A DNA stretch of 64,000 nt from Labilibaculum sp. (GCA_016342745.1 JAEINT010000001.1:470874-534873); one strand, 5' to 3'; numbered from the stretch's first letter, positions 52,075 to 61,100 are shown. Notes: generated from the sequence alone by a model not told the origin. Translations and numbers: made by a program.

Positions 52075-53334
52075 ATGAAAAAATTGAATTACCTATTACT
52101 ACTTGTATTGATTTTTACAAGTATTTCTAATCTATCTGCTCAAAAAAAAGAAAAAGTAATTACTGCTAAATTCGGAGGTTACGCACATTCTTTATTTACC
52201 TATGATACTCGTCAGACTGTAAGTGCGCGCGAAGGCCTAATTTTATTGTATCCCCAAAATGAGAAATTAGATGCAAGTGGAAAGGATATTAATAAAGGAG
52301 GCATTTACCATATGGCTGTTATTCAATCAAGAGTAAATGCAAAATTTACTGGTCCTGAAGTATTAGGAGCAAAAACAAGTGCAATGATTGAAGCTGAATT
52401 TGTTGGTAATGGAGAATCCGATGTAAATGGAATGCGTTTGCGTCATGCCTTTTTTAATTTAGATTGGGGAAAAACATCATTACTGATTGGTCAAACCTGG
52501 TCTCCATTATTTGTGACAGAAGTATTTCCTGGAACATGTGGTGCAAGTGCAGGATTGCCTTTTAAGCCATTTGCACGTAATCCTCAGGTACGCTTAACGC
52601 ATAAAACAGAAAACTGGAAATTAATTGCTGCCATTGCATCGGAACGTGATTACACAAGTACAGGTCCTGATGGAGGTAGTAATAAGTATCTGAGAAATGC
52701 CGGACTTCCTATTTTTCAAACTCAAGCACATTATTACGCAGGCAAACATTTAATTGGTGCTAGTGCTGAGTATAAGAATTTGAAACCATCTCTAATGAGT
52801 TCAACGGGATCTATAGAGAATGGAGATGTAATGAATTGGAAGAATGATGAAACAGTTGCATCTTGGGCTTTAATGGGATATTTTAAATTGAATTTTAAAC
52901 CAATTACTTTTAAAGCTCAAACAACATATGGATCAAACCTTACAGACATGCTGATGTTAGGTGGCTATGCTGTAAAAAGTATCAATCCAATGACAAACGA
53001 AGCTAGTTATTCAGGAATTAAAGTGTCGGCAACTTGGGCTGATATTTCTTATCAGAAAAATAATTTCGAGTTAGCATTAATGGCAGGGTATTCAAAAAAT
53101 ATGGGCGCTGACGATAAAGTTGAAACAGGAATGATTTATAGTCGTGGTAAAAATATTGGTGAGCTATATCGAATAGCTCCACGTATTTCTAAACGAATCA
53201 AAAATGTAAAGTTTGAATTAGAAGCTGAATATACTGCAGCAGCTTATGGTGATGTTACGGAGAAAGCAGAAGTAGAGAATACCAACTGGGTAGGTAATAC
53301 TCGTATCGCAGTAGGCCTTTACTATTTTTTCTAA
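52075..53334 (+). CDS. Porin-like outer-membrane beta-barrel protein
   Basis: The ATG at 52075 gives a signal peptide (MKKLNYLLLLVLIFTSISN, then LSAQ) and a 419-aa product. An upstream in-frame TTG at 52048 overlaps the -7 promoter element and is rejected. The mature protein begins KVITAKFGGYAHSLFTYDTR and consists of alternating amphipathic strands (MRLRHAFFNLDWGKTSLLIGQTWSP, in parts) ending with aromatic VGLYYFF, the usual last barrel strand. It resembles DcaP/porin-type barrels, but I cannot give a substrate. The promoter and 19-bp palindrome upstream suggest tight regulation. It is convergent with the sensor kinase gene. Confidence 0.8.
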   Translation: MKKLNYLLLLVLIFTSISNLSAQKKEKVITAKFGGYAHSLFTYDTRQTVSAREGLILLYPQNEKLDASGKDINKGGIYHMAVIQSRVNAKFTGPEVLGAKTSAMIEAEFVGNGESDVNGMRLRHAFFNLDWGKTSLLIGQTWSPLFVTEVFPGTCGASAGLPFKPFARNPQVRLTHKTENWKLIAAIASERDYTSTGPDGGSNKYLRNAGLPIFQTQAHYYAGKHLIGASAEYKNLKPSLMSSTGSIENGDVMNWKNDETVASWALMGYFKLNFKPITFKAQTTYGSNLTDMLMLGGYAVKSINPMTNEASYSGIKVSATWADISYQKNNFELALMAGYSKNMGADDKVETGMIYSRGKNIGELYRIAPRISKRIKNVKFELEAEYTAAAYGDVTEKAEVENTNWVGNTRIAVGLYYFF

Positions 53335-53355
53335 AAAATATTGAATTCAATATAG

Positions 53356-53383
53356 CAAAGGCGAACTGAAAAGTTCGCCTTTG
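53356..53383. terminator. Bidirectional terminator between the porin-like and kinase genes
   Basis: A perfect 12-bp stem CAAAGGCGAACT / AGTTCGCCTTTG (53356-53367 with 53372-53383) closed by GAAA, lying in the 55-nt gap between convergent genes. Confidence 0.88.
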
Positions 53384-53389
53384 TTATTT

Positions 53390-55255
53390 TTAGATTGGTA
53401 ATGAAAAATAGAATGAAGTGCCATTGTCAGGTTGTGACTTCATCCAAATTTCACCTCCCAATAATTCGACTAAGCTTTTGCAGATTGCTAGGCCCAAACC
53501 TGTGCCGCCGTACTGTCTTGTGTCAGCGTTTAAATCGGCTTGTCTAAACCGGTCAAAAATTATCTTTTGTTTGTCTATAGGAATTCCAATGCCTGTATCT
53601 TTTACAAAGAATTGTAATTTATCACCTCTAATCTCATAGCCAATAGCTATAGTTCCAAGATTCGTGAATTTAATCGAGTTTTCGATCAAGTTCATAAAAA
53701 TTTGATGCAAACGAATGGTGTCTGTCGTGAATTCTAAAATACTACTTTCTTCGGGAGTAGAAATCGTAAAAGTTAACTCTTTATCTCCGTGTTGTTCAAT
53801 AAGCGTATCGAAGTTTTCTTGCAGTGTAATGAACAGATTATCAAGATTACATTTACTTTTTAGAATTTTCAATTGATTGGTTTCTATTTTCGAAATATCA
53901 AGAATATCGCTAATTAAGCGAAGTAAACTTTTTGTGTTTTTTTGAATGATTGATATGAACCGGTTTCTTTTTTCCTTTTCAATTTCCCCACTCGATAAAA
54001 GATCTGTAAAGCCCAGAATAGCATTCATAGGAGTTCTAATTTCATGAGACATATTTGCTAAGAAAGCTGATTTCAGGCGGCTAGATTCCTCTGCAGCTTC
54101 TTTTGCAATTTTCAAGTTCTCATGGTTTGCTTGTATTTCCTGTAAATGTATTTTCTCCTTTTGTGCTCTTACTTTTCTCAAATGAATATTAATCGTCATA
54201 ACAATAATGATAATTGTTAGTAGTATTAAAACAGTTAAAGTAAGAATTACAATCTCTTTGTTCTGGCGAACAAAGTCGTAAGGTTTATTTATGATACGTG
54301 CATTTTTCGGAAGCTTACTTTTCTTGATACCATAAGCAGATATTTGTTTGTAGTCGAAAACAAATTCATGTTCGGCCATTAGGGGAGGAAGATCATCAAC
54401 AGGAGTGCCTGAGAGTACTTTTTTAGCCATGTTTGAAACTTGTTTACCTTGATTTCTTCCAGTAATTAGAGCACCACCAATAGCACCTTTATTCAAATAA
54501 AAATCCCAAACACAGTAAATAGGTACCGAACAATAAGGCTCTACACTTTCAAAACTACTTTCGTAATTTAGGTAGTTACCTTTACTATCTCTGTTAAATA
54601 AAAGGTATAGAATAATATTTCCTTTTTTCAGAGAAGATAGTTCTAATTGTAAATCGTGTATGTCATTTGGTTGAAGAATACGATAACGAGGAGCCTTTTT
54701 CATGTGATCGAGATCTTCAAGCAAAGCATTTACAACCGTATTTCCTGTAGTACTATGATCGCTAACAACTACAATTTCTTTATAATCAGGATGATTATTC
54801 TCGATGAGATGAATTGTTGAGCAGAAACTGGTATTTTCGAAGACACCACTAAATCCTTTTGGTGGAGTAATAACAGAATTTAAACCACAAAACAATACTG
54901 GTATAGATCCAAAAATCTCCTCTTTATACAGTATTAAAAAATCGTAAGCATTATTATCTGTCGATATAATAAGATCCAGATTTTTATCTGCATATTTTTG
55001 CTTGTAATAATCCTTAAGAGTTTGGAAATACTTCTCCGAAAAATGTCTTTTCGTATCCATATCTTCAAAATAGACGGAGTAGTTTAGTTCATGACACAAC
55101 TCTGTTTTTATGCTATTTACTAAAGAATCAGTCCAGCTAAGGCCATTGTGATAGGAATTTAATACAAGTATTTCCTTCTGGTTTGAGGAGTATCCTTTTA
55201 AACAGAAGATTAGTATCGTTAGTAAAAAAGCAAAGTGTTTTCCGATAATTCTCAT
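53390..55255 (-). CDS. Sensor histidine kinase with periplasmic ABC-substrate-binding-like domain
   Basis: A 621-aa membrane kinase. The signal or first membrane segment (residues 8-22) is followed by a periplasmic region of about 300 aa resembling ABC sugar-binding proteins (LVLNSYHNGLSWTDSLVNSI, LIISTDNNAYDFLI, VLFCGLN). A transmembrane helix (about residues 333-355) follows, then a coiled coil. The catalytic core has His404 in FLANMSHEIRTPMNAILGF, NLIENSIKF, VKDTGIGIP and TGLGLAICKSLVELLGG. No receiver or HTH is fused and no response regulator is adjacent. The ligand is unknown. It lies 39 nt after dacB on the same strand and may be in that operon. Confidence 0.88.
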   Translation of the reverse strand: MRIIGKHFAFLLTILIFCLKGYSSNQKEILVLNSYHNGLSWTDSLVNSIKTELCHELNYSVYFEDMDTKRHFSEKYFQTLKDYYKQKYADKNLDLIISTDNNAYDFLILYKEEIFGSIPVLFCGLNSVITPPKGFSGVFENTSFCSTIHLIENNHPDYKEIVVVSDHSTTGNTVVNALLEDLDHMKKAPRYRILQPNDIHDLQLELSSLKKGNIILYLLFNRDSKGNYLNYESSFESVEPYCSVPIYCVWDFYLNKGAIGGALITGRNQGKQVSNMAKKVLSGTPVDDLPPLMAEHEFVFDYKQISAYGIKKSKLPKNARIINKPYDFVRQNKEIVILTLTVLILLTIIIIVMTINIHLRKVRAQKEKIHLQEIQANHENLKIAKEAAEESSRLKSAFLANMSHEIRTPMNAILGFTDLLSSGEIEKEKRNRFISIIQKNTKSLLRLISDILDISKIETNQLKILKSKCNLDNLFITLQENFDTLIEQHGDKELTFTISTPEESSILEFTTDTIRLHQIFMNLIENSIKFTNLGTIAIGYEIRGDKLQFFVKDTGIGIPIDKQKIIFDRFRQADLNADTRQYGGTGLGLAICKSLVELLGGEIWMKSQPDNGTSFYFSLPI

Positions 55256-55294
55256 AAAACAACAAATTGTTTGTTTAACAGATGTCTGTTCAAT

Positions 55295-56728
55295 TTAAGA
55301 ATTATAAAGTTTAATTAAAAGATTATGAAGTTTATTATTTAGAGCAGAGGTGGAGGAAGAATAATTATTAATCAAAATACTTACGGAATATCTTTTTCCA
55401 TTTTTAGTTGTTAGGTAGCCACAATAGGTTCTAACACCAGTCATCGATCCGGTTTTAGCAATCCAATTTCCGTTAATGGCACTATTTCGTCCAAAGTTTT
55501 TTAATGTGCCAGACTGGCCGGCAACAGGTAAGGAAGCAATAAAATCATTTCGATATTTACTCTGGTTCATGTGTTTTAGCACTTGATCGAAAAAATCTGC
55601 TGAGACGGTATTAAAATGGGAGAGTCCACTTCCATCGTAAAGAGAAATGTATTTTGTTTTGAGACCTTTGCTTTTCCAAAAGTTATTGACAGCGCTAATT
55701 CCACTTTCCCAACTTGCTTCATCAGATTGGTTTTGTCCAATTTCAAAAAGTAAATGATCTGCAAAGAGATTTACACTTTTTTGGTTGGTAATTTTTACAA
55801 AATCACTCAATTTTGGAGAATGAAGCGTAAAAAGAAGCTTGCTTTTTTTCGGGGGTAAATTTTCATTCTCAATTCGAATTCCAAGAGCAGTAATTGATTT
55901 GGTCACAGCCTCTATTAAACTATTCTCGGGATGTAAAAGAGCACCTTTTACTTTAAATACAGATCGATTTTTTGGTATGCTGCCTTCAATTCTTCTCTTG
56001 TTGCTTGTGTTGCCACCGAAAATATAGGCTAAATCTCTATTAATAGATGAACTAAGAACTTGATTGTCGAAGATCAGACCAGTATTTTGAGGTTCTGTTT
56101 TTGTGATCTTAGTTTTACTACCAGCTTGTCTAGAAGAAAAGAAAATAGTGTAAGTATTGTCTTTGTAAGTCAGTCCATTAGGTACGGCTCCGTAATAATT
56201 GCCGATGTCCTCCCAAATCCATGTCGAAGGAATTTTAGCTTTTATATAAGTGGCATCGGTAATTATTTTTCCGCTTATTTTTTTGATCTTATTTTGTTGT
56301 AGTTTCTCTGCAATTTGAACTTCAATTGACTTGTCGTTGGCAAAGTACTTCGATCCTAAACTAGGGTCTCCAAAGCCTTTTACAATTACATTTCCATTTA
56401 AAATACCATCTTCAAGAATCTCTCCATCGATTTTAATCTGTGTTTTAAATTGGTAGTTGATACCCAAAATTTCAAGCGCAGCTGCACTCGTAATTAGTTT
56501 TTGTGTTGATGCAGGAGTTAAGCCTAAATGCGCTTGATTGCTAGCCAGTAATTCTCCCGTTTTTAAATTGGATATCACAATACCAACTCCAGCAGCATGA
56601 AAGCAAGAATCAGCAACAAACTCATCAACAAACTGCTGAGTTGATAAGGATTTTTCTGATTGTGCCTTGCAAGAGATATTGCAAAGAACCAATAGAAGGA
56701 TGAATACAGACTTATTCATCCATCTCAT
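55295..56728 (-). CDS. dacB: D-alanyl-D-alanine carboxypeptidase/endopeptidase, PBP4 type (S13)
   Basis: A 477-aa periplasmic penicillin-binding protein that trims or cuts peptidoglycan crosslinks. The active site has SxxK in TPASTQKLI (Ser74, Lys77), the second motif in LYDGSGLSHFNTVS and KTG in IAKTGSMTGVRTYCGYL. The N-terminal segment VFILLLVLCNISCKAQ could be cut by signal peptidase I after KA or act as a weak lipobox ending in Cys20. ATG at 56719 (MNKSVF) is an alternative start. The coding start overlaps the end of xseB by 17 nt (8 nt with the alternative), so it is translationally coupled to the exonuclease VII genes. Confidence 0.92.
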   Translation of the reverse strand: MRWMNKSVFILLLVLCNISCKAQSEKSLSTQQFVDEFVADSCFHAAGVGIVISNLKTGELLASNQAHLGLTPASTQKLITSAAALEILGINYQFKTQIKIDGEILEDGILNGNVIVKGFGDPSLGSKYFANDKSIEVQIAEKLQQNKIKKISGKIITDATYIKAKIPSTWIWEDIGNYYGAVPNGLTYKDNTYTIFFSSRQAGSKTKITKTEPQNTGLIFDNQVLSSSINRDLAYIFGGNTSNKRRIEGSIPKNRSVFKVKGALLHPENSLIEAVTKSITALGIRIENENLPPKKSKLLFTLHSPKLSDFVKITNQKSVNLFADHLLFEIGQNQSDEASWESGISAVNNFWKSKGLKTKYISLYDGSGLSHFNTVSADFFDQVLKHMNQSKYRNDFIASLPVAGQSGTLKNFGRNSAINGNWIAKTGSMTGVRTYCGYLTTKNGKRYSVSILINNYSSSTSALNNKLHNLLIKLYNS

Positions 56729-56912
56729 TTAAAATTTTCTCAACTTCTTTTTCAGTATTGTGAAGCTTGTCTTTGCAAACGACCAAAAGTTCCGAAACAC
56801 GTTTTACCTTTTCCGACAATTCATCCACATCCAATTCTCCATTTTCAATTGAAGCTATGGTTTCTTCTATTTCGCTAATTGCATCGCGATAACTTATTTT
56901 CTTTTTAGCCAT
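56712..56912 (-). CDS. xseB: Exodeoxyribonuclease VII small subunit
   Basis: A 66-aa helical protein, the usual size for XseB. It starts KKKISYRDAISEIEETIASIENGELDVDELSEKV (quoted by position, residues 3-36), with the family pattern of a helix ending in ENGELDVDEL and then a second helix KVKRVSELLVVCKDKLHNTE. It forms the small subunit of the ssDNA exonuclease with XseA. It begins 12 nt after xseA and overlaps dacB. Confidence 0.93.
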   Translation of the reverse strand: MAKKKISYRDAISEIEETIASIENGELDVDELSEKVKRVSELLVVCKDKLHNTEKEVEKILNEMDE

Positions 56913-56923
56913 TATATTATCGT

Positions 56924-58315
56924 TTATTTTATTTTCTTTTTTATGATTTTTTGAACCTGACTCTTAACACTTCCGTTTGTAAATCGAGTTTCAATAACAT
57001 CCTTTTCTGTTAGTTGGTTGATGTCTTTAATAATTTTACCATCTTTCATGCTTAAGGTATAGCCTTTTTTTAAGATGTTTTCAGGGTTGAGATATTTTAT
57101 TGACTGTTCGAACATCGAAATTTGATGATTCTGCGATTCGAAACGTCCTTTTATTTTCGTTTTTAATTTGTTTTTTAATTGATCGATAAGAATCTTTTCA
57201 CTGCCAATACTTCGTTCTGTGGAATATTGAAATCGAGAATTTAACCTTTGATGATGATGCTCCTGATCGATTATTAAATTAGCACTTGCCGATTTTAACT
57301 TTTGTTTTGCCAATTGCAAATGACTCGATTTACGTTCTAAAATTTGCTTTACAAGTGGTGAGAATTTATTGGTAAGGTGCATCAAAATTTCTGAAGAAGA
57401 CAATAGAATTTCATTCACCTCTTCCAAAAATTGTTCTCTTAAATTATTTTGATGTTCACGACATTCATCAAAGCAATCAATTAGAAATTCAGCTGCTGCC
57501 GTAGGTGTTTTTACCCTGGTATGGGAAACCATATCAACAATCGTTTCATCTCTTTCGTGGCCAATTCCTGATATCAGCGGAAGCGGAAACTGAGCAATGT
57601 TAAAAGCCAACCAATAATTATCAAAGCAGTTTAAATCGGCTTGAGATCCACCACCACGAATAATAACGGCTACATCAAATACATCTTCATGCTCATTAAT
57701 TTTATCAAGTGCATTAATGATTGATTCTTCAGCATTATTTCCTTGCATAATAGCGGGAAAGAGCTTGTAGTGAAATTGATATCCGAAGGAGTTATTTTCC
57801 AACTGATTGATAAAATCTTCGTAGCCAGCTGCTGTGGGCGATGAGATTACAGCAATACATTTAGGAATTTCAGGAAAGTCAAGATCCTTATTCATCTCCA
57901 AAACACCCTCTTCTTCAAGACGAGCTATAATTTCCTTTCTTCGTCTAGCAATGTCGCCTAAAGTATAAGTTGGGTCAATATCTTTAATGTTTAAAGAGTA
58001 TCCGTAGATTTCCTGGAACTCTACACTCACATTAACCAAAACTTTCATTCCTGCTGAAAAAGCTTGACCCGTAGTGGTTTCAAAGTACGGTTTTAACATG
58101 CGAAAGGTGTACGACCAAATGGTTGCTCTCGCTTTTGCGATAATTTGATCGCTCGACTCATCCTTTTCAACCAGTTCCAGATAACAGTGTCCGTTCTGAT
58201 TGTATCGCAATTCACTAATTTCTGCAACAACCCAAATGCCAGAAGAAAACGACTCCGACAAAATGTTTTTAATTTGCTGATTTAAGTTGAAAAGACTGAT
58301 TCCTTTTTGACTCAT
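56924..58315 (-). CDS. xseA: Exodeoxyribonuclease VII large subunit
   Basis: A 463-aa nuclease subunit that degrades single-stranded DNA in both directions in recombination and mismatch repair. The OB-fold N-terminus begins LFNLNQQIKNILSESFSSGIWVVAEIS, quoted by position at residues 7-33. The catalytic domain includes CIAVISSPTAAGYEDF, VIIRGGGSQADLNCFDN and SGIGHERDETIVDMVSHTRVKTPTAAAEF in the central third. A long helical region (residues about 275-420) precedes the C-terminal ILKKGYTLSMKDGKI. It is the first of a tight group xseA-xseB-dacB and starts 43 nt after the YwqK/MORN gene. Confidence 0.95.
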   Translation of the reverse strand: MSQKGISLFNLNQQIKNILSESFSSGIWVVAEISELRYNQNGHCYLELVEKDESSDQIIAKARATIWSYTFRMLKPYFETTTGQAFSAGMKVLVNVSVEFQEIYGYSLNIKDIDPTYTLGDIARRRKEIIARLEEEGVLEMNKDLDFPEIPKCIAVISSPTAAGYEDFINQLENNSFGYQFHYKLFPAIMQGNNAEESIINALDKINEHEDVFDVAVIIRGGGSQADLNCFDNYWLAFNIAQFPLPLISGIGHERDETIVDMVSHTRVKTPTAAAEFLIDCFDECREHQNNLREQFLEEVNEILLSSSEILMHLTNKFSPLVKQILERKSSHLQLAKQKLKSASANLIIDQEHHHQRLNSRFQYSTERSIGSEKILIDQLKNKLKTKIKGRFESQNHQISMFEQSIKYLNPENILKKGYTLSMKDGKIIKDINQLTEKDVIETRFTNGSVKSQVQKIIKKKIK

Positions 58316-58358
58316 GAAATAAGAATTGGATTTGGAGTGAGTTGGCTAACAAATAGAA

Positions 58359-59159
58359 TTATTGAAGTTGTGATCGAAGATAAGAATCCGGATCATCAAC
58401 AAATTTTTCAGGATCAACTAAACTGTCTTTCTGTTTTTCCATTTCCAATAATTTATTTTGCTGAAGCTGATCAAGCTCATCTTGATTGGCTGCAAAACCA
58501 TTTTTGTATTCCAGGGTATAGAGCAAATCTCCTTTTACCGAATAAAAATCCCATGTTCCTTCTCGCTTGTTGTTTTTGTATTCTCCGCCAAATTCAATAA
58601 CACCATTCGAAAAATTAGATTGAACGCCACCATTCAATTGACCATTTAGGTATGTAGTTTCGAAATATACCTGTCCATTTTTAAAGAAGCGTTTCCAAAC
58701 ACCATGCTTTTTTCCATCTTTAAAAGTGATGCTTTCTGCCATGTTTCCATTTTTAAATAGAAAGGTATTTGTACCGTTTTTAACACCTTCTTTGAATGAT
58801 TCAGTGGCACGGATATTCCCATTTTTATCGAAATAATTCCAAATGCTATCTTTTTTCGATTCAATGAAATTTCCTTCGGCAATTAATTTCGCATAATCAT
58901 TGTAAAGACTGGCTTTAGCTTTTTTTCCTTCCTGAGAGAAGAACATTATTGCTTTTAACTTGCCGTTGGTATGGAACCTTTTCATTTCTCCAAAAGGATA
59001 ACCATCTTTAAAAGTACCAGAGTACTTTACTTTCCCGTTGTGGTATTTTTTCTCCCACAATCCTTGTTTTCGACCGTTTGCATCGCTTTGATTTAATTGC
59101 TGAGCAAAGTTTAAAAGTGGTAATATGATTAAAACTAGTAATAGTAATTTCTTTGTCAT
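58359..59159 (-). CDS. MORN-repeat protein of the YwqK type
   Basis: The ATG at 59159 gives a 266-aa protein with a signal peptide (MTKKLLLLVLIILPLLNFAQ). A TTG further upstream (59183) would add only polar residues before it. The body has about eight MORN-2-type repeats of the form G-x-(W/K)-x-x-Y-x-x-G-K-(L/V) (GLWEKKYHNGKVKYSGTF, GVWKRFFKNGQVYFETTY, REGTWDFYSVKGDLLYTL). A final acidic, Gln-rich tail follows (residues about 230-266). Such proteins are annotated as YwqK-type antitoxins, but that name is inherited, and no toxin partner is present. A role at the envelope is inferred from the signal peptide. Confidence 0.85.
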   Translation of the reverse strand: MTKKLLLLVLIILPLLNFAQQLNQSDANGRKQGLWEKKYHNGKVKYSGTFKDGYPFGEMKRFHTNGKLKAIMFFSQEGKKAKASLYNDYAKLIAEGNFIESKKDSIWNYFDKNGNIRATESFKEGVKNGTNTFLFKNGNMAESITFKDGKKHGVWKRFFKNGQVYFETTYLNGQLNGGVQSNFSNGVIEFGGEYKNNKREGTWDFYSVKGDLLYTLEYKNGFAANQDELDQLQQNKLLEMEKQKDSLVDPEKFVDDPDSYLRSQLQ

Positions 59160-59517
59160 CTTATTTTTATTGGATCTATACAAATCTACTAAAAGATTGA
59201 TTGATGATAAAAAAAAACGTGCAGCTTTTCTCTTAATTCCTAATGCTTTTGATCATGATAATTAAAAACATGTTGTAGATCACTTGTAATATTTTTTCGA
59301 TCGTATTGATATTTTGTATTTTATGAAACGGAATTCAGTAAGTTTTGTGATATTATGTAATTTACTACTGGCGATACGGTAGACCTAAATTAAATTAATA
59401 AAGAGAACAAATTACTGACTTTTCAACTTGTTGATGCAAAAGTTCCGTAAGTGGTGAGATGGAATTTCAACAGATATTAAACGATTAAAAAGAAGCATAA
59501 CTAACAAAATTGGTGGT
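59160..59517. other. Intergenic region with no supported gene
   Basis: 358 bp of AT-rich DNA between the divergent YwqK/MORN gene and the 230-aa hypothetical gene. It should contain promoters in both directions, but I found no clear TAnnTTTG element and no hairpin or ORF worth reporting. Confidence 0.5.
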
Positions 59518-60210
59518 ATGGAAACAATTGATTTTCCTTTTAATTTTGATGAAATGCCGGTAGCGGCAAAATTTTTATTGGATAGCTATTCTCGAGATAT
59601 AGCAGATTTTAATAGATCTTATCCAGTATTCGATGAAGTATTTAAAACAAAGTTGATGGATCAGATTCAGCGTGCAAAAGAATTTGTGAGTTGTGGTCCA
59701 GAAGGGATTAAGATACAAAAATTACGCATTGGTATTTATCGAAAATTAGAGTCCTTAAATGGGATGATACTCGAAGTTCAAGATAATTTTCCTGTTTCGC
59801 GAATTAAAGAGTTCGATAAAATTGTAGAGATTGTTGAGCGGAAAGATCTGAACTCTATTCTTACAATTATTCCAAACTTTGTAGTGCAGCTAGAGGGTAA
59901 TATCCCTCGTGAAAATGCAGAAACTACTCAAACGATAATCGATCGAATTCTAACGCTTTTTCAAGTGTTAAAGTTGGATAAGATTGAGCTTAATCGCTTG
60001 TTAAATTCTCGAGGCTTACTGAAAGAAGAAGTATTTCGTTGCTTAAATCATTTGTGGGCAACCATGCAAGATGTTATGGAGATCGGACAAGACTTATACA
60101 AAAAGGATGATCCAATGAAGTGCGTGGAGTATGAAGCAAATTATTTAAAAATGAAAGTGAAAACTTTTTGGATTCACAGCAGTCATGATCCTTTAACAAT
60201 AGAGATGTAA
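59518..60210 (+). CDS. Hypothetical protein, mostly alpha-helical
   Basis: A 230-aa soluble protein without a signal or membrane segment. The sequence is predicted helical throughout, with heptad-like stretches (residues about 95-130 and 160-200) and only three Cys. A central stretch is FDKIVEIVERKDLNSILTII (residues 98-117). I do not recognise a family. Composition is normal for the host, so recent transfer is not indicated. It is monocistronic, with a terminator-like hairpin 34 nt after the stop. Confidence 0.65.
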   Translation: METIDFPFNFDEMPVAAKFLLDSYSRDIADFNRSYPVFDEVFKTKLMDQIQRAKEFVSCGPEGIKIQKLRIGIYRKLESLNGMILEVQDNFPVSRIKEFDKIVEIVERKDLNSILTIIPNFVVQLEGNIPRENAETTQTIIDRILTLFQVLKLDKIELNRLLNSRGLLKEEVFRCLNHLWATMQDVMEIGQDLYKKDDPMKCVEYEANYLKMKVKTFWIHSSHDPLTIEM

Positions 60211-60243
60211 TTAGATTAATTAGCATTTATTTTGTTAATCCAT

Positions 60244-60290
60244 AATGAGCATGTAAAATAGTCAAATGATTGTTTTATATGCTCATTGTT
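60244..60290 (+). terminator. Terminator after the 230-aa gene
   Basis: A 15-bp stem with one G-T pair, AATGAGCATGTAAAA / TTTTATATGCTCATT (60244-60258 with 60273-60287), with a 14-nt loop and a following T-rich stretch. Confidence 0.75.
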
Positions 60291-60371
60291 GTTTTGTAGC
60301 CTCACGTTTTATTTTAAAAAGCTGTAATGGTATAAGGCTATGGTTAGTAGTGTTTTGATGGATGATTGTGA

Positions 60372-60658
60372 AGTGTTAAAATTGTAAGAGAACGAATAAC
60401 TATTAAAAGTTTAATATATAGCTTATTGGGAACTCTTGGTTGGGAAAGCAACTTCTTGCTTGCGTTAAGATATACCTTGTTCAAACCTCAAGTGATTTTT
60501 TCAGAATACATTAATGGGACAAGAAAGAAATATGCAAACCCATTTGCTTTTTTTGCACTTAGCCTTGCCATTTCTTGTTCGTTATAAATGAGTATTCTGA
60601 GGAGTTTATAGAAATGACAACTAATATAAACCTGTATCAATTTCATTTCTTAACATAG
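60372..60658 (+). pseudogene. Frameshifted remnant of a DUF3667 membrane protein
   Basis: Frame reading from 60372 gives about 70 residues, including SLLGTLGWESNFLLALRYTL and FSEYINGTRKKYANPFAFFA, ending at TAA 60585-60587. This resembles DUF3667, whose members read like ...PGK-x-I-x-EYL-x-GKRKKYxNPF. In the frame used from about 60575 onward, reading continues FLFVINEYSEEFIEMTTNIN until TAG 60656-60658, so one frameshift near 60565-60580 seems to break the gene. There is no start codon and no zinc-ribbon N-terminus. This is a decayed fragment or one with sequencing errors, and family assignment is from memory of the motif. Confidence 0.6.
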
Positions 60659-60686
60659 GTTAAGTTTTTAAGGCCTAAGTCTCCCT

Positions 60687-60694
60687 TATATTTG
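60687..60694 (+). promoter_or_regulatory. -7 element upstream of the SnoaL-like gene
   Basis: TATATTTG matches TAnnTTTG, 50 nt before the SnoaL-like ATG. A T-rich block at 60665-60669 may be the -33 region, but the spacing is short. Confidence 0.5.
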
Positions 60695-60743
60695 TATTGT
60701 AACATTAAAACATGAAACGATGTGAAAAATAGAACCTCATAAA

Positions 60744-61100
60744 ATGTCATTACCAGAAAGGGTGAAAAAACTTAATGATATGATTTTGGGTGGGTTCATT
60801 TTACAAGCTTTCGAGAAGTTTTATGCCGAAAACGTGATGATGCAGGAGAATGCAACGGAACCAATAATTGGTAAAGATGCATATCGGAAAAAGGAAAAGA
60901 ACTTTGTTACCAATATTATAGAGTTTAGAAATGCGGTAGTTAAAAATGTACTTATATGTGATAATACTACGGTATTGGAGTGGGAGTTAGATTATACACA
61001 TGCTGACTGGGGCTGTCGAAATTTCACACAGATAGCTGTTCAACCTTGGAATGGAGATTGAGAAATCATCAATGAAAATTTTTATAATAATAACAAATAA
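60744..61100 (+). pseudogene. SnoaL-like (NTF2-fold) protein, interrupted by an in-frame TGA
   Basis: From ATG 60744 the first 105 codons give a SnoaL-like domain (LNDMILGGFILQAFEKFYAENVMMQEN, VGD-type middle, VLEWELDYTHADWGCRNFTQIAVQPWNGD in the last third) and end at TGA 61059-61061. Reading on in the same frame gives EIINENFYNNNK and TAA 61098-61100. Related proteins continue as W-x-x-G-x-I-x-x-E-x-FYY, so the TGA removes the last strand of an otherwise intact fold. It is a nonsense mutation or a sequence error. If the 105-aa product is made it would lack a core strand. The yceI gene starts 10 nt after the second stop. Confidence 0.8.

Noticed and set aside
55295..56728. DacB as a certain lipoprotein
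   Set aside because: The segment before Cys20 (NIS) is a poor lipobox; a normal signal peptide cut is as likely.
58307..58600. 97-aa plus-strand frame across the xseA start
   Set aside because: Antisense to the YwqK/MORN gene and the xseA leader; no domain visible.
61059..61061. TGA in the SnoaL-like gene as a selenocysteine codon
   Set aside because: No redox motif or SECIS-like hairpin is seen, and relatives do not have Cys or Sec here as far as I know.
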